Assembly (NCBI RefSeq): GCF_024362785.1
Contig: NZ_CP093301.1
Location: 1,178,001 to 1,242,000 of the forward strand
Source: Evansella sp. LMS18
Lineage (GTDB): Bacteria; Bacillota; Bacilli; Bacillales; Salisediminibacteriaceae
Direction of reading: 5' to 3'
DNA: 64,000 bases
Shown: positions 9,422 through 19,517 of the stretch, piece by piece
Layout of the letters: each line of letters opens with the position of its first letter
Numbering within the stretch: position 1 is the stretch's first letter
Made by a program: the position numbers and the translations under genes
The notes under the pieces: generated by a model
What the model saw: the letters and a program-made list of their open reading frames with translations, nothing else
The model's database searches: none
Told to the model about the DNA's origin: nothing

Positions 9422-10303
9422 TTAGTTTAACTGTTTACTGATTACTTCCTTTAGGTAATTGGAAACATCTTCGGAAAGATCTTCGCGCTGCAGTGCAAAA
9501 TCAATTGTTGCTTTAATAAACCCAAATTTATCTCCCACGTCATAACGCACGCCGTCAAAATTATAGGCAAGCACTACTTGCTGCTGATTTAACACTTTAA
9601 TTGCGTCTGTCAGCTGAATTTCGTTACCAGCCCCTGGAGGGAGATTATCTAGGATATCAAAGATTTCTGGCCTTAAAACATACCTGCCCATAATAGCATA
9701 GTTAGATGGCGCTTCTTCTTTAGAAGGCTTTTCAACAAGTGTTTCTGCGTGAATTACTTTCGGTTCTATTTCAGCACCTTTTGGAGCAACAATTCCATAT
9801 TTAGATACGTCCTGGTCTGGTACTGTCTGAACTCCTACCACAGAGGAATGGTACCGGTCGTAGACATCAATTAGTTGCTTTAAACAAGGAGTAGTTGACT
9901 GGACAATATCATCACCAAGTAAAACTGCAAAAGGTTCATTCCCTACAAACTTCCTCGCACACCAGATAGCATGTCCCAGTCCATTTGGCTCTTTCTGGCG
10001 GATGTAATGAATATTTGTCATACTGGAAATTGCCTGAACCTCTTCAAGAAGCTGCATTTTATTTTTCTTCTCGAGAGTTTCTTCTAATTCGAAGGACTTA
10101 TCGAAATGATCCTCAATGGCTCGTTTACCTCTCCCGGTTACAACGATAATATCCTCAATACCTGATTCTATAGCTTCTTCAATAATATATTGGATAGTAG
10201 GCTTATCTACTATTGGCAGCATTTCCTTTGGCTGTGCTTTTGTTGCAGGCAGGAATCTTGTTCCCAGTCCCGCAGCTGGGATGATTGCTTTTTTTACTTG
10301 CAT
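9422..10303 (-). CDS. galU: UTP-glucose-1-phosphate uridylyltransferase
   Basis: 293 residues, the usual length for GalU/GtaB. It has the nucleotidyltransferase signature [20 protein letters not shown] at the N terminus, then [35 protein letters not shown] and [12 protein letters not shown]. The enzyme makes UDP-glucose from UTP and glucose-1-phosphate in the cytoplasm for glycolipid, teichoic and exopolymer synthesis. AAGGAG precedes the ATG and a good promoter lies at 10378-10406. The gap of 220 bases to the sugar transferase gene leaves open whether they are cotranscribed. Confidence 0.95.
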   Translation of the reverse strand: MQVKKAIIPAAGLGTRFLPATKAQPKEMLPIVDKPTIQYIIEEAIESGIEDIIVVTGRGKRAIEDHFDKSFELEETLEKKNKMQLLEEVQAISSMTNIHYIRQKEPNGLGHAIWCARKFVGNEPFAVLLGDDIVQSTTPCLKQLIDVYDRYHSSVVGVQTVPDQDVSKYGIVAPKGAEIEPKVIHAETLVEKPSKEEAPSNYAIMGRYVLRPEIFDILDNLPPGAGNEIQLTDAIKVLNQQQVVLAYNFDGVRYDVGDKFGFIKATIDFALQREDLSEDVSNYLKEVISKQLN

Positions 10304-10377
10304 CTAAATATCTCCTTCCTCATATTCTTCTACAAAAAAATATAATACTCTACAGAATTCTATTGTAATCCCCTACT

Positions 10378-10406
10378 ATTATAATACGAATCAGAGAGAG
10401 AACCAA
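10378..10406 (-). promoter_or_regulatory. Sigma-A type promoter for galU
   Basis: Read leftward: TTGGTT, 17 bases, TATAAT (perfect -10 at 10378-10383). It lies about 75 bases upstream of the galU start. Confidence 0.7.
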
Positions 10407-10482
10407 ACATGTAATTAAAACATACCCTTAATCAGAATCTTGTTTTCTTATTTTCGTAAATTAAAATACAAATATATTGATG

Positions 10483-10518
10483 AAAAAACAGGGATAATCT
10501 TTCGAAGATTATCCCTGT
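10483..10518 (-). terminator. Terminator of the glucosaminidase gene
   Basis: ACAGGGATAATCTT pairs with AAGATTATCCCTGT around a two-base centre. Leftward it is followed by TTTTTT. Confidence 0.9.
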
Positions 10519-10527
10519 CTGAATTAT

Positions 10528-13500
10528 TTAGCGGTAATTTGGAATGTCAAATGTCTTCCTTAAATGTGGGAGATTCTGATAATGCCTATACAACATACTT
10601 GTTTGCTTATAAGCCCATCCGATATCAGTCGCATATTGATGTGTACCCGGTTGACCTGGATTCCATCTCATTTTATAGAGAGTATCCTGCTGGTAAACCG
10701 GATGGTGGACATAGTCCTGAGCTATAAACCTGGTTCCTCCTACGATAGCTTTATTCGCAGTATCCCAGCCTTCCTCGTATGCTCGTATGGACCCGCACAC
10801 ATATGGGCAGCTGTCTATCGCCCCAATTCCAAACATGTTGTATGTTTGTTTAATATTTTGCGCCTGGCTTTCATCAAAGTTATTTACCCTTTCAATTGTC
10901 CACGTACTTGACCAGGTATTCCCATTTCTCTCTGCAATAAAAGTACCGTCAGGCTGAATTGAAACCCACTTATTAGTGCCTAACCTTCCTACTCTAATAC
11001 TTCCGTTAGATAAAGGTGAAGTACCGTGCCCAGTTTCTAATATAGAGTGTGACAGTAAATAGAATTCATTTACACTATACGTATTGGCAGCTTCCCTGAA
11101 TGCATTGCCTCTTCCACTCAATATGCCTCTTCCGCTAAGTTCCTGGTTCAGATAATCGGCAGATACACCAGACGTTTCCGATAATAAGAGAAACTGATAA
11201 ATATCTCTTTCGGTAATGTTAGTTGAAAATCTGGAAGGATCAATACTATTCAGAATATCTGCGGGTCGTGCAAATTGCCAATGCTCTCCATGGTTAAATT
11301 CTATCGCATACCAAGTTCTGTTCGTATTAGTATTTGTATCTGGTTCAGTACCAATAATTGTTACCTGATCACCGTTTCTTAAAGTTCCAACGGCAGAAAT
11401 TCGTGTGTTTGGTTCAAATCTGACATTTAAGGTACTGGCAGTAACTGTGCCAGTACTACCGTTTCTATTAATATATTCACTAGAAACATATGCAATTCGC
11501 TGAGTATATGTGTCTGTACGCGGTCCCCTGTTTGATTGAATATTTAACATATGACTAATTGAATAATCATAGTTTGTATAAGAAATTACAGGTTTGCCAT
11601 CAAGCACATTAACTAAAAGATTTAAAGTAACATAATCTGCTATTCCACTAACCTTTAAGCCATAATAAGACTGAAAATCCCTGACTGCCTGCTCAGTTGC
11701 CGGACCGTAGCTCTCCGGGGAATTCATGGATACTGGAAAACCAAGTTTATTTAAGTTAGTCTTTAATTCGGCGACATCTTTATGCACCTGGCCTCTTCTT
11801 AAAGGGCTATTTAATATTTCTTCAACTTTTCTTACTGTATTCTCATCAGCTATACCGTTCACTCTTAAGCCATAGTATTCCTGAAACTCTCTTACAGCGC
11901 CCTCAGTTGAAGGACCATAGCTTTGTGGAGAATTCATTGGTATATTAAAGCCCAGAATGTTCAGTTTGTTTTTGAGTTCTTCTACGCCCTCATTTACCTC
12001 GCCCCTTCTTAAAGGACTGGTAAGTATTTCATTAATTTTTGCGAGGGTGATAGTATCACCAATACCATTAACAACTAGTCCGTAGTACTGCTGAAAATCC
12101 CTTACAGCGCGTTCCGTTTCAGGACCATAACTCTGTGGAGAGCTCATACTTACTTCAAAGCCTAGAGAGTTCAAATTATTTTTTAATATTGCCGTCTCTT
12201 CGTTCCTCTGGCCTCTTCTTAAAGCACTGGATAGTAACTCCTCAATTTTTGCAAGTGTCACCGTATCTCCAATACCGTTAACCCTCAACCCAAAATATTG
12301 CTGGAACTCCCTTACTGCCCTCTCTGTCGAAGGACCATAGCTTTCAGGAGAATTCATAGTCACAGTATTACCTATAATATTTAAATTATTTTTAAACTCT
12401 GCTACCAGACTGCTGCTTTCTCCTCTCCTATACGGGCTTGAAAGGATCTCTTCAATTTTAGAAAATGTTTCTTCGCCTGCTTCTCCGGTCACAGAAAGAC
12501 CATAGTATTCCTGGAATTCCCTTACTGTCCGCTCAGTGGCCGGACCGAAGTTATTCGGCGCATTCATGGAGACAGTAAAACCAAGCTCATTGAGATGGGT
12601 TTTCAGTTCCTCCACTTTAGGGTGATTATCTCCTCGTTTAAAGACAGTTGGTTCTTGTATTAGGTTATCTATTTTTGCAAGAGTTACTTCGTCTGCTATT
12701 CCGTTAACTCTTAAACCATAATACTGCTGGAAGTCTCTAACAGCCTGTTCTGTTGATGGTCCGTAGCTTGGCGGCGAATTCATCGTTACACTGAAACCAA
12801 GTTCGTTCAGATTATTTTTTAACGTTATTACTTCATCGTGGCTCTGGCCTCTTCTGAATGGACTGGACAGGATTTCCTCTATTTTCCCTAAAGACTCCTG
12901 GCCTGCTTGTCCTGTAACTGAAAGACCGTAATACTCCTGAAACTCCCTTACTGTTCGCTCAGTCGCCGGGCCGAAATTAGACGGTGCATTCATGGAAACA
13001 GTAAAGCCAAGTTTATTCAGGTTCTCTTTTAGTTCCGTGACGCCTTCATGATTATCTCCTCTTTTGTATGGAAGATTATATGTTTCTTCAACATTTGCCT
13101 TCTCGAGGAGTTCCTCTATTTTCACAAGAGTTACTTCGTCTGCTATTCCGTTAACTCTTAAACCATAATGCTGCTGGAAGTCTCTAACAGCTTGTTCTGT
13201 TGCTGGTCCGTAGCTTGGCGGCGAATTCATCGTTACACTGAAACCGAGTTCGTTCAGATTATTTTTTAACGTTACTACATCATCGTGGCTCTGGCCTCTT
13301 CTGAATGGACTGGACAGGATTTCCTCTATTTTTCCCAGAGTCTCCCCGCCTGCTTCTCCTGTAACCGAAATACCGTAATATTCCTGAAACTCCCTTACTG
13401 TCCGCTCAGTGGCTGGTCCGAAATTAGACGGCGCATTCATGGAAACAGTAAAACCAAGTTTATTCAGGTTCTCTTTTAGTTCCGTGACGCCTTCATGATT

Positions 13501-14769
13501 ATCTCCTCTTTTATACGGAAGATTATATGTTTCTTCAACATTTGCCTTATCGAGGAGTTCCTCTATTTTCACAAGAGTTACTTCGTCTGCTATTCCGTTA
13601 ACTCTTAAACCATAATGCTGCTGAAAGTCTCTAACAGCTTGTTCTGTTGCTGGTCCGTAGCTTGGCGGCGAATTCATCGTTACACTGAAACCAAGTTCAT
13701 TCAGATTATTTTTTAACGTTATTACTTCATCGTGGCTCTGGCCTCTTCTGAATGGGCTGGACAGGATTTCCTCAATTTTTCCTAAAGTCTCCTGGCCTGC
13801 TTGTCCTGTAACCGAAAGACCATAATACTCCTGAAACTCCCTTACTGTCCGTTCAGTGGCCGGACCGAAATTAGAAGGTGCATTCATGGAAACAGTAAAA
13901 CCAAGTTTATTCAGGTTCTCTTTTAGTTCCGTGACGCCTTCATGATTATCTCCTCTTTTGTATGGGAGGGAACCAGTTTCAACAGCCACTTCTGTTTGTT
14001 CCATAGTAAAACTATTAATTATTACTGCATGGCTATCTTTTTCTCCAGATTCCACTTCTGATTCATCATCTTCTTTAATTCCGACCGCTTCTTCTATTTT
14101 CTCTTCTATAGCTTCCTGTTTTGTTTCAGCCTGGTCATTTAAAAGCTCTTCAATAGCATCCAATGTTACTTCATCGGCTATTCCACTAACTCTTAGCTCA
14201 TTATCCTCCTGAAGATGTTTCACAGCCTCCACTGTTGCAGGCCCGTAACTATCCGGAGAATTCGTTGGGACTGTAAAACCCAGCTCATTTAAATTCTCTT
14301 TCAGTTCAATAATATCTTCATTTTTCTGACCTTCGCTAAAATCACTTGTCATTATTTCTTCTATTTTTAGTAAAGTTTCTTCGTCTGCTTCACCTGTTAC
14401 TTCAAGATTAAAATATTCCTGAAATTCTTCGATCTCTTGTCTGGTATCGTCATCAAATATTCCTTCGTAACTAATACCGATCATAAATCCGAGTTTTTCT
14501 AAATCCTGCTGTAATTTAAATACTATTTCTTCTGATAAATTCTGCAGGTTTTCATTCGGCTCTTCTTCATCGGCAGTTTTATCTTGATCCCTTATGTCTG
14601 GATGCAACTCCTCATCATTCTCTTCGGATGCTTCTTCAACACTACTAGATTGCGTATCAATTTGGGCATCCACCTCTGTTTTTTCATCGGCAAAAACAGC
14701 TAAATATGTTAAATTATTTAGCAGCATTGAAAAGATAATGAATAAAATGAAAGTCTTTCTTATTCCCAT
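10528..14769 (-). CDS. Secreted N-acetylglucosaminidase with 13 peptidoglycan-binding repeats
   Basis: 1413 residues. An N-terminal signal peptide ends near ...LAVFA (residue 27). An acidic linker follows, then 13 PG_binding_1-type repeats of about 70 residues (residues 80-210 and 268-1075, each with LG[FY]...YGPAT...AVRDFQ..YGL.V.GIAD..TL.KIEE). Next come an SH3b domain (about 1110-1178, TASTLNVRFEPNTRISAVG) and a C-terminal glucosaminidase domain with the catalytic Glu in SHSILETGHGTSPLSNG. Such enzymes cut the glycan strand during wall turnover; LytD is the B. subtilis counterpart by catalytic domain. GGGGGAG precedes the ATG. The gene stands between the polymer-precursor genes and the ATP-grasp cluster, and its repeats match those of the amidase at 32.6 kb. 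Confidence 0.9.
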   Translation of the reverse strand: MGIRKTFILFIIFSMLLNNLTYLAVFADEKTEVDAQIDTQSSSVEEASEENDEELHPDIRDQDKTADEEEPNENLQNLSEEIVFKLQQDLEKLGFMIGISYEGIFDDDTRQEIEEFQEYFNLEVTGEADEETLLKIEEIMTSDFSEGQKNEDIIELKENLNELGFTVPTNSPDSYGPATVEAVKHLQEDNELRVSGIADEVTLDAIEELLNDQAETKQEAIEEKIEEAVGIKEDDESEVESGEKDSHAVIINSFTMEQTEVAVETGSLPYKRGDNHEGVTELKENLNKLGFTVSMNAPSNFGPATERTVREFQEYYGLSVTGQAGQETLGKIEEILSSPFRRGQSHDEVITLKNNLNELGFSVTMNSPPSYGPATEQAVRDFQQHYGLRVNGIADEVTLVKIEELLDKANVEETYNLPYKRGDNHEGVTELKENLNKLGFTVSMNAPSNFGPATERTVREFQEYYGISVTGEAGGETLGKIEEILSSPFRRGQSHDDVVTLKNNLNELGFSVTMNSPPSYGPATEQAVRDFQQHYGLRVNGIADEVTLVKIEELLEKANVEETYNLPYKRGDNHEGVTELKENLNKLGFTVSMNAPSNFGPATERTVREFQEYYGLSVTGQAGQESLGKIEEILSSPFRRGQSHDEVITLKNNLNELGFSVTMNSPPSYGPSTEQAVRDFQQYYGLRVNGIADEVTLAKIDNLIQEPTVFKRGDNHPKVEELKTHLNELGFTVSMNAPNNFGPATERTVREFQEYYGLSVTGEAGEETFSKIEEILSSPYRRGESSSLVAEFKNNLNIIGNTVTMNSPESYGPSTERAVREFQQYFGLRVNGIGDTVTLAKIEELLSSALRRGQRNEETAILKNNLNSLGFEVSMSSPQSYGPETERAVRDFQQYYGLVVNGIGDTITLAKINEILTSPLRRGEVNEGVEELKNKLNILGFNIPMNSPQSYGPSTEGAVREFQEYYGLRVNGIADENTVRKVEEILNSPLRRGQVHKDVAELKTNLNKLGFPVSMNSPESYGPATEQAVRDFQSYYGLKVSGIADYVTLNLLVNVLDGKPVISYTNYDYSISHMLNIQSNRGPRTDTYTQRIAYVSSEYINRNGSTGTVTASTLNVRFEPNTRISAVGTLRNGDQVTIIGTEPDTNTNTNRTWYAIEFNHGEHWQFARPADILNSIDPSRFSTNITERDIYQFLLLSETSGVSADYLNQELSGRGILSGRGNAFREAANTYSVNEFYLLSHSILETGHGTSPLSNGSIRVGRLGTNKWVSIQPDGTFIAERNGNTWSSTWTIERVNNFDESQAQNIKQTYNMFGIGAIDSCPYVCGSIRAYEEGWDTANKAIVGGTRFIAQDYVHHPVYQQDTLYKMRWNPGQPGTHQYATDIGWAYKQTSMLYRHYQNLPHLRKTFDIPNYR
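12636..13968 (-). repeat. Three near-identical tandem copies of a 447-bp coding repeat
   Basis: Repeats 3-8 of the glucosaminidase form three copies of a two-domain block. Each starts LPYKRGDNHEGVTELKENLN and continues RRGQSHD[ED]V. The DNA copies differ at only a few positions, many of them silent, while the outer repeats have diverged. This indicates recent tandem duplication, and copy number may vary between strains. Confidence 0.9.
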
Positions 14770-15233
14770 TATTGCTATACTCCCCCTGTTATATTTTTCT
14801 ATTAATCTCTTTTTCAGTATCTAGCAAGAGCGCAGGAAATACAAGGGAATTTATATTACAAATTAATTACATTTTTCGATAATATTTTACTATTTTCATC
14901 CAATTTCATTCAGGTTCTGTTGTTTTTACTAGCATCTTTCTGACTATCTTTAACAGGAAAAGACATTAAACTTTTTAATTAAGTATTTGCTATTCAGATT
15001 GTTTCCCAATTAATTTTGACAGATAGTGATAAAGTTTAGTTCTTTATTACTGTATAGTGTTTTAAAATTAACTTAAGGCTAAAAAGAAAAAAAAGATAAA
15101 ACGGGTCAATTTCGGTGGGAAAGTAAACAATCATACTCTAAAGATTTATAAAGTATAATTTAAAAAAGCAACTCCTTAACTAGGGAAGTATTAAATTCTG
15201 ATATCTCTACTGCTTTCTGGGTTGTATACCTAT
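14770..15233. other. AT-rich intergenic region upstream of the glucosaminidase gene
   Basis: It holds the 5' region of the glucosaminidase gene and the space before the terminator of the leftward polymer cluster. No coding frame is seen and I could not identify a confident promoter. Confidence 0.5.
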
Positions 15234-15290
15234 AAGAAAAAAGAGACCATATTTTAAAGCTATGTTTAGCTTTAAAAAAGGCCTCTCTTT
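15234..15290 (-). terminator. Terminator at the end of the ATP-grasp / polymer cluster
   Basis: Read leftward, AAAGAGAGGCC pairs with GGTCTCTTT and an inner stem AAAGCTAAA/TTTAGCTTT-like lies between them; a T-run follows. It is the only clear terminator seen downstream of the cluster that starts at 32.1 kb. Confidence 0.75.
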
Positions 15291-15297
15291 AGATCTT

Positions 15298-16014
15298 TTA
15301 ATTAACAGTAGTCACAGAATAATTGTTTCCTATTCTGACTGCTTCTTTAGCCAGCAGCATTACAGGGTCTAAGATAGGGAGATTTACTGTATTTTCATCC
15401 AGCACCAAGCTTAACTCGGTACACCCTGCTATTACAGATTGTATCCCTTTTTCCCTTAACCTGTCTATAATCCGAAGAATTTCATTGGTTTTTTCTGGCG
15501 AAACATTGCCAGCTTTTATTCCATTTTCGCCATATATAGTTTCCATTAATCTTTCTTGATCCATGTAATCAGGTACAATAATATTTTTGGAGATAAAACG
15601 AGAGTAAACTTCCGACCTTACTGAACCCGTAGTAGCCAGCAAACCAATTTTCTCGGTTTTAGGAAAGTTACTATCCAAGTGTTGATCTAATAATTTAACC
15701 GCATTTACTATCGGGATAGGGGATTCGTTATTTAATTCATCTATAAAAGAATGGGCAGTCATACAAGGCATAATTACTACTTCGGCTCCTGCATAGTAAA
15801 GTTTTTTTATATTATTGAGCAACCTGGGTATTGGGGATGGCCCGTGCCCTAAAATATATTTAGTCCGGTCAGGAATTTGCGGATCGTTAATTACTACCAT
15901 ATTTACGTGTTCTTGGTCTGTTTTTGCTACAGTATTGTTAACTATTCTATTAAATAGTTCCCCAGTAGCTGCAGGCCCCATTCCGCCTAGTATTCCTATC
16001 ACCTTTTGTGACAT
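15298..16014 (-). CDS. Aspartate/glutamate racemase family protein
   Basis: The start at 16014 (MSQKVIGILGGMGPAAT) fits the family; an in-frame ATG at 16047 would add 11 residues and neither has a strong ribosome binding site. The protein has 238 residues. It keeps both catalytic cysteines, in VIMPCMTAHS and VIAGCTELS, and the N-terminal GILGGMGP loop. The family interconverts L- and D-Asp or Glu without a cofactor. It is the last gene of the leftward cluster, 54 bases after the ATP-grasp gene from this start (21 from the upstream ATG). That position suggests it supplies a D-amino acid, most simply D-Glu or D-Asp, to the ligases. The substrate cannot be fixed from sequence. Confidence 0.85.
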   Translation of the reverse strand: MSQKVIGILGGMGPAATGELFNRIVNNTVAKTDQEHVNMVVINDPQIPDRTKYILGHGPSPIPRLLNNIKKLYYAGAEVVIMPCMTAHSFIDELNNESPIPIVNAVKLLDQHLDSNFPKTEKIGLLATTGSVRSEVYSRFISKNIIVPDYMDQERLMETIYGENGIKAGNVSPEKTNEILRIIDRLREKGIQSVIAGCTELSLVLDENTVNLPILDPVMLLAKEAVRIGNNYSVTTVN

Positions 16015-16068
16015 CCTTTTCACTTCACTTTCTGTTAAAATTAGCATTGTAAGACGTGGCCATATATA

Positions 16069-17760
16069 TTATTTCAATTTGAGATAACTAATCACTCTTC
16101 TTAAAGGCTCTGTGTAACGCCATGTTCGACTATTTTTAATTTGCCTAAATTGTTTTTCTTTTAAATCTTTTTCATTTTGTAATTTCTCGTTGATTTGAGT
16201 AACTTCCCATAGTTGTTGCTTTGTGCTGGCAGTTAATTTATTTACATCCTCTAATTCTAATTTAATTGCTTCAAGTTCTTTTTCCAGCTTATCTATCTTT
16301 TTATTTTTTGTTTCTTCTTTAATTTCTATTATTTCAAATCCAGCCTTTATAGGTTTTGACCAATTTTTTTCAATCACATTATCCACTTGTGTTTTTTCCG
16401 TTCCCTGAAAGCAGATTGTTTTAAAACTCTCAAGACTCTCCAGTCCCTTTCCAGCTGCCACAACTTCTATATTGCCGTTATCAGAATTTTTCACCCATCC
16501 GCTTAACTGAAGTTCAAATGCTTTCTTCCTAAGATATTGACGAAATCCTAGTCCCTGGACATTTCCACTGATAATATATTTCTTTGAGTAAAGCGTGCTT
16601 CTGATAGCTGGTTCTACTTCTATATTATTAGTAACTCCACTCTCAAGCGGTTCTAAAATACTTTTAAAATTAAAATACATAGAACTTTTATTATTTTTAC
16701 TATCTATAGTTTCAGGAAAGTAATAATCAATTATGGCTTCCGGTATATCCCTTGACTTTCCTTCCATAGGGAATAAATGCGACCCGATGATTGCAGTTGG
16801 GTTTATTTCAATAATCACAGTAGCTTTTTTATCTGAGATAATGTCAATACCAGCGTGCAACAGACCTGGTATGGCTTTTACTGATTCAATTGCAATTTTT
16901 TTCATTTCATCAGTCAGCTCATCAGTAGCATCTACTGAATCGCCGCCCGAAGAAAGATTACTTTTACTTTTAAGATATACCACTTCATCCTTAACTGGAA
17001 CAGTATCTAATGTATATTTCAATTCTTTCAGGAATAAATCTATTTCTTTATCCTCTTTAATTAGTCTTGTATACAGATAAGGATTCTTTTTTCTCTTTTG
17101 ATTTTTTATAGAGATAAGTTCTCGGATAGTACTTTTACCGTCTCCAACTACATTAGCAGCTTTTCTTTTTACAGCTCCAGCTACTTGGTCACCAATTACA
17201 TACACCCGATAGTCATCACCAGAGATAAAACGCTCCACAATAACATCTTTAAATTTCAGCTCAGTTCTAACATAATTTATTGCTGATTTTAGTGATTCTA
17301 AATTTTTTATATTAGTTATTACCCCTTGTCCTAAACTTCCGGAGGTAGGTTTGATAACTAAAGGGAAACCAATAGTGTCTGCATAGCTGATTAATTCCTC
17401 ATTCTCCGAAGATGCCTGGAACCTTTTCCCTTCTGGAAATGGGAGGTTATGCTTTTTGAAATAATGCTTTGTTTCCTCTTTATTTCGGGTAATATCTACT
17501 GCTTCGTTTGTAACTAAATCTCCTCTTGACCTAAAAAAATAATGCGTTCTTTCCTGGGAACTAAGGGAGAAAAATTTTCCTGTATAACTATTTCCTAACT
17601 TTTTTATATCACTTGCATTAGAGGCATTTGAATACCAATTTAAAGTTAAACCTCTTCTCCAGCCTTCCAGTGCAACTAAATAAGCACAAAGTTTATATCC
17701 TCGTACTCCTTTTAACACATCTTTTTGAAGATGCGGCAACCAGTTAGATGTTTTTTCCAT
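16069..17760 (-). CDS. ATP-grasp ligase fused to acylphosphatase, paralogue 1 (acylphosphatase site intact)
   Basis: GGAGGTG lies 6 bases before the ATG at 17760; the in-frame GTG at 17769 falls inside that site, so 563 residues are adopted. Domains in order: a family-specific N-terminal region (GYKLCAYLVALEGWRRGL), a CphA-like ATP-grasp domain (about 85-350, with FPLVIKPTSGSLGQGV and the metal ligands in IIEINPTAIIG), an acylphosphatase domain (about 393-480), a coiled coil, and a terminal SRTWRYTEPLRRV motif. The acylphosphatase keeps the catalytic Arg of VQGLGFR (407) and Asn of WVKN (425). ATP-grasp ligases join a carboxylate to an amine through an acyl phosphate. It resembles the ATP-grasp half of cyanophycin synthetase but lacks the Mur-ligase half. 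Role in polymer peptide synthesis is inferred. Confidence 0.85.
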   Translation of the reverse strand: MEKTSNWLPHLQKDVLKGVRGYKLCAYLVALEGWRRGLTLNWYSNASNASDIKKLGNSYTGKFFSLSSQERTHYFFRSRGDLVTNEAVDITRNKEETKHYFKKHNLPFPEGKRFQASSENEELISYADTIGFPLVIKPTSGSLGQGVITNIKNLESLKSAINYVRTELKFKDVIVERFISGDDYRVYVIGDQVAGAVKRKAANVVGDGKSTIRELISIKNQKRKKNPYLYTRLIKEDKEIDLFLKELKYTLDTVPVKDEVVYLKSKSNLSSGGDSVDATDELTDEMKKIAIESVKAIPGLLHAGIDIISDKKATVIIEINPTAIIGSHLFPMEGKSRDIPEAIIDYYFPETIDSKNNKSSMYFNFKSILEPLESGVTNNIEVEPAIRSTLYSKKYIISGNVQGLGFRQYLRKKAFELQLSGWVKNSDNGNIEVVAAGKGLESLESFKTICFQGTEKTQVDNVIEKNWSKPIKAGFEIIEIKEETKNKKIDKLEKELEAIKLELEDVNKLTASTKQQLWEVTQINEKLQNEKDLKEKQFRQIKNSRTWRYTEPLRRVISYLKLK

Positions 17761-17834
17761 CCTCTTCACCTCCGGCCCAATGCTCTTATTCTACTTAAAC
17801 CTAAATAATATGCACGGAGGCATACCAAATCACA

Positions 17835-19415
17835 CTATTTATTTTTATTTATCAGTTTTCCAATTCTTCTTATTGGATAAGAGAAGCGCCATGTTTTACT
17901 CTGAGTGATTTTTTGATATTGATTTTGCAGCCGTTTATTTTCTTTAGTTAAGTTCTCATTTTCATCCTTTAATGATAATTCTTCCTGGTTTTCATTTAAT
18001 TTAATTTCAAACCCCATTTTTACTGGTTTATTCCATACTTTTTCGTTGACTTCTTTCACTTTTGCTCTATTAGGGCTTTTGTTATTAATTATATCTGTAA
18101 AGTTAGCCATATTCTCTTTTCTTCCGGAAAAAACAACTACTACTTTACCATTATTAAGATTTTTAACATACCCATTAAGCTTTAAACTAAGCGCATTTTT
18201 TTGTATCCATTTTCTATAACCTACTCCCTGCACCTTTCCGGAAATTACATACTTTTTAACAGGGTGATTATATTTAGGAGCAGGCGGTACCCTTACTTCT
18301 TTTAATATACCGGTAGCAAGTGGTGTCAAAATACTTTTAAAGTCAAAAAAGTAGTTAGATATTTTGCTTCCATTGTTTCCCGCTGTCTCTGGAAAATAAT
18401 AATCTATAATTGCAGCTGGGACATCTTGTGCTACTCCCTTTTCTGGAAACAGATGTGCAGCAATCTGGGCTTTCGAGTTAATTTCCAGGACTACTCCAGT
18501 GTTATTTTCAACGTCAACAACCATATCTACAGCACCTTGTACAAGCCCAGGTACTGCATTAATGGCTTTCACGGCCATCTCTTTAATTTCATCTGTTAAT
18601 TTAGTAGTTATTTCTACAGGATCTCCACCAGCGGAGACATTACTTTTCTCCCTCAAAAACACAACTTCACCTTGCTTTGGTATGCTATTGAGAGAGTAAC
18701 CAGAGGCTTTAATAAAATCGAGTAATTCCTTGTCTTTTTTAATAAGACGACTATATAAATAAGGATTTTTTTTCCGCTCACTATTTTTAATTTTTATTAG
18801 TTCATTAATCGATTTTCTTCCATCACCGGTAACATTTGCAGGAATTCTAGTTACCGCCCCAGCAACACGGTCCCCCACTACATAAATGCGGAAATCTTCT
18901 CCCTTCACGTATTGCTCTACTATAACTTCTTTGTAATTTAAATCTCGCCGTACATATTGCAGGGCCTCTTTCATTTCCTGCTCATTTTTCACATTAGGAA
19001 TAACCCCTTTACCCATTCCGCCATCTGATGGCTTTAGAACAAGAGGAAAACCTAGAGATTGAGAGTAATTTAGGATAGTTTCATCAGAAGTCTCTTCTGT
19101 AAAATTCTTACCTTGAGGCACAGAAACTCCAGCTTTAAAAAGGTACTCTTTAGTAATTGTTTTATCTACACATATCCTTACAGCTTCACTGGTTACAATA
19201 CTACCTCTTGAAACCGCAAATTTAAATTCTTTATCTCCGGAACCTAATGAAAATCTGACTTTCACTTTATTTTCATTATGGATATTGAAAAACTTTAAAT
19301 CTAAGCCTCTTCTCCACCCTTCCAGAGCAATAGTATACATACAAAGTTTATATCCATACGCCTCTTTGGGAACAGCGTTTTCCAAATGCTGTAACCAGCT
19401 TTTTTCCTCTTCCAT
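17835..19415 (-). CDS. ATP-grasp ligase fused to acylphosphatase, paralogue 2 (acylphosphatase site intact)
   Basis: 526 residues; GGAGGTAACCCTAA precedes the ATG. The layout is as in paralogue 1. The ATP-grasp part has FPLVLKPSDGGMGKGV and VVLEINSKAQIAAHLFP. The acylphosphatase domain (about 387-470) keeps Arg401 in VQGVGYR and Asn419 in GYVKN, so it should be catalytically competent. A coiled coil and SKTWRFSYPIRRI close the protein. The N-terminal segment differs from the other three: it reads FKFAVSRGSIVTSEAV where they have THYFFR(S/T)RGD, and SKAQ replaces the NPT.. metal-loop context, so substrate choice may differ. It is separated from its neighbours by 74 and 102 bases. Confidence 0.85.
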   Translation of the reverse strand: MEEEKSWLQHLENAVPKEAYGYKLCMYTIALEGWRRGLDLKFFNIHNENKVKVRFSLGSGDKEFKFAVSRGSIVTSEAVRICVDKTITKEYLFKAGVSVPQGKNFTEETSDETILNYSQSLGFPLVLKPSDGGMGKGVIPNVKNEQEMKEALQYVRRDLNYKEVIVEQYVKGEDFRIYVVGDRVAGAVTRIPANVTGDGRKSINELIKIKNSERKKNPYLYSRLIKKDKELLDFIKASGYSLNSIPKQGEVVFLREKSNVSAGGDPVEITTKLTDEIKEMAVKAINAVPGLVQGAVDMVVDVENNTGVVLEINSKAQIAAHLFPEKGVAQDVPAAIIDYYFPETAGNNGSKISNYFFDFKSILTPLATGILKEVRVPPAPKYNHPVKKYVISGKVQGVGYRKWIQKNALSLKLNGYVKNLNNGKVVVVFSGRKENMANFTDIINNKSPNRAKVKEVNEKVWNKPVKMGFEIKLNENQEELSLKDENENLTKENKRLQNQYQKITQSKTWRFSYPIRRIGKLINKNK

Positions 19416-19517
19416 TTAGGGTTACCTCCATAATTTCGTTAATCCTCAAAAAAGGATATTTCAAGGCTTCCCTGCCAAAATCACTTTTTTGGAGAGAAGT
19501 TAAATTATCTTTTAAGA

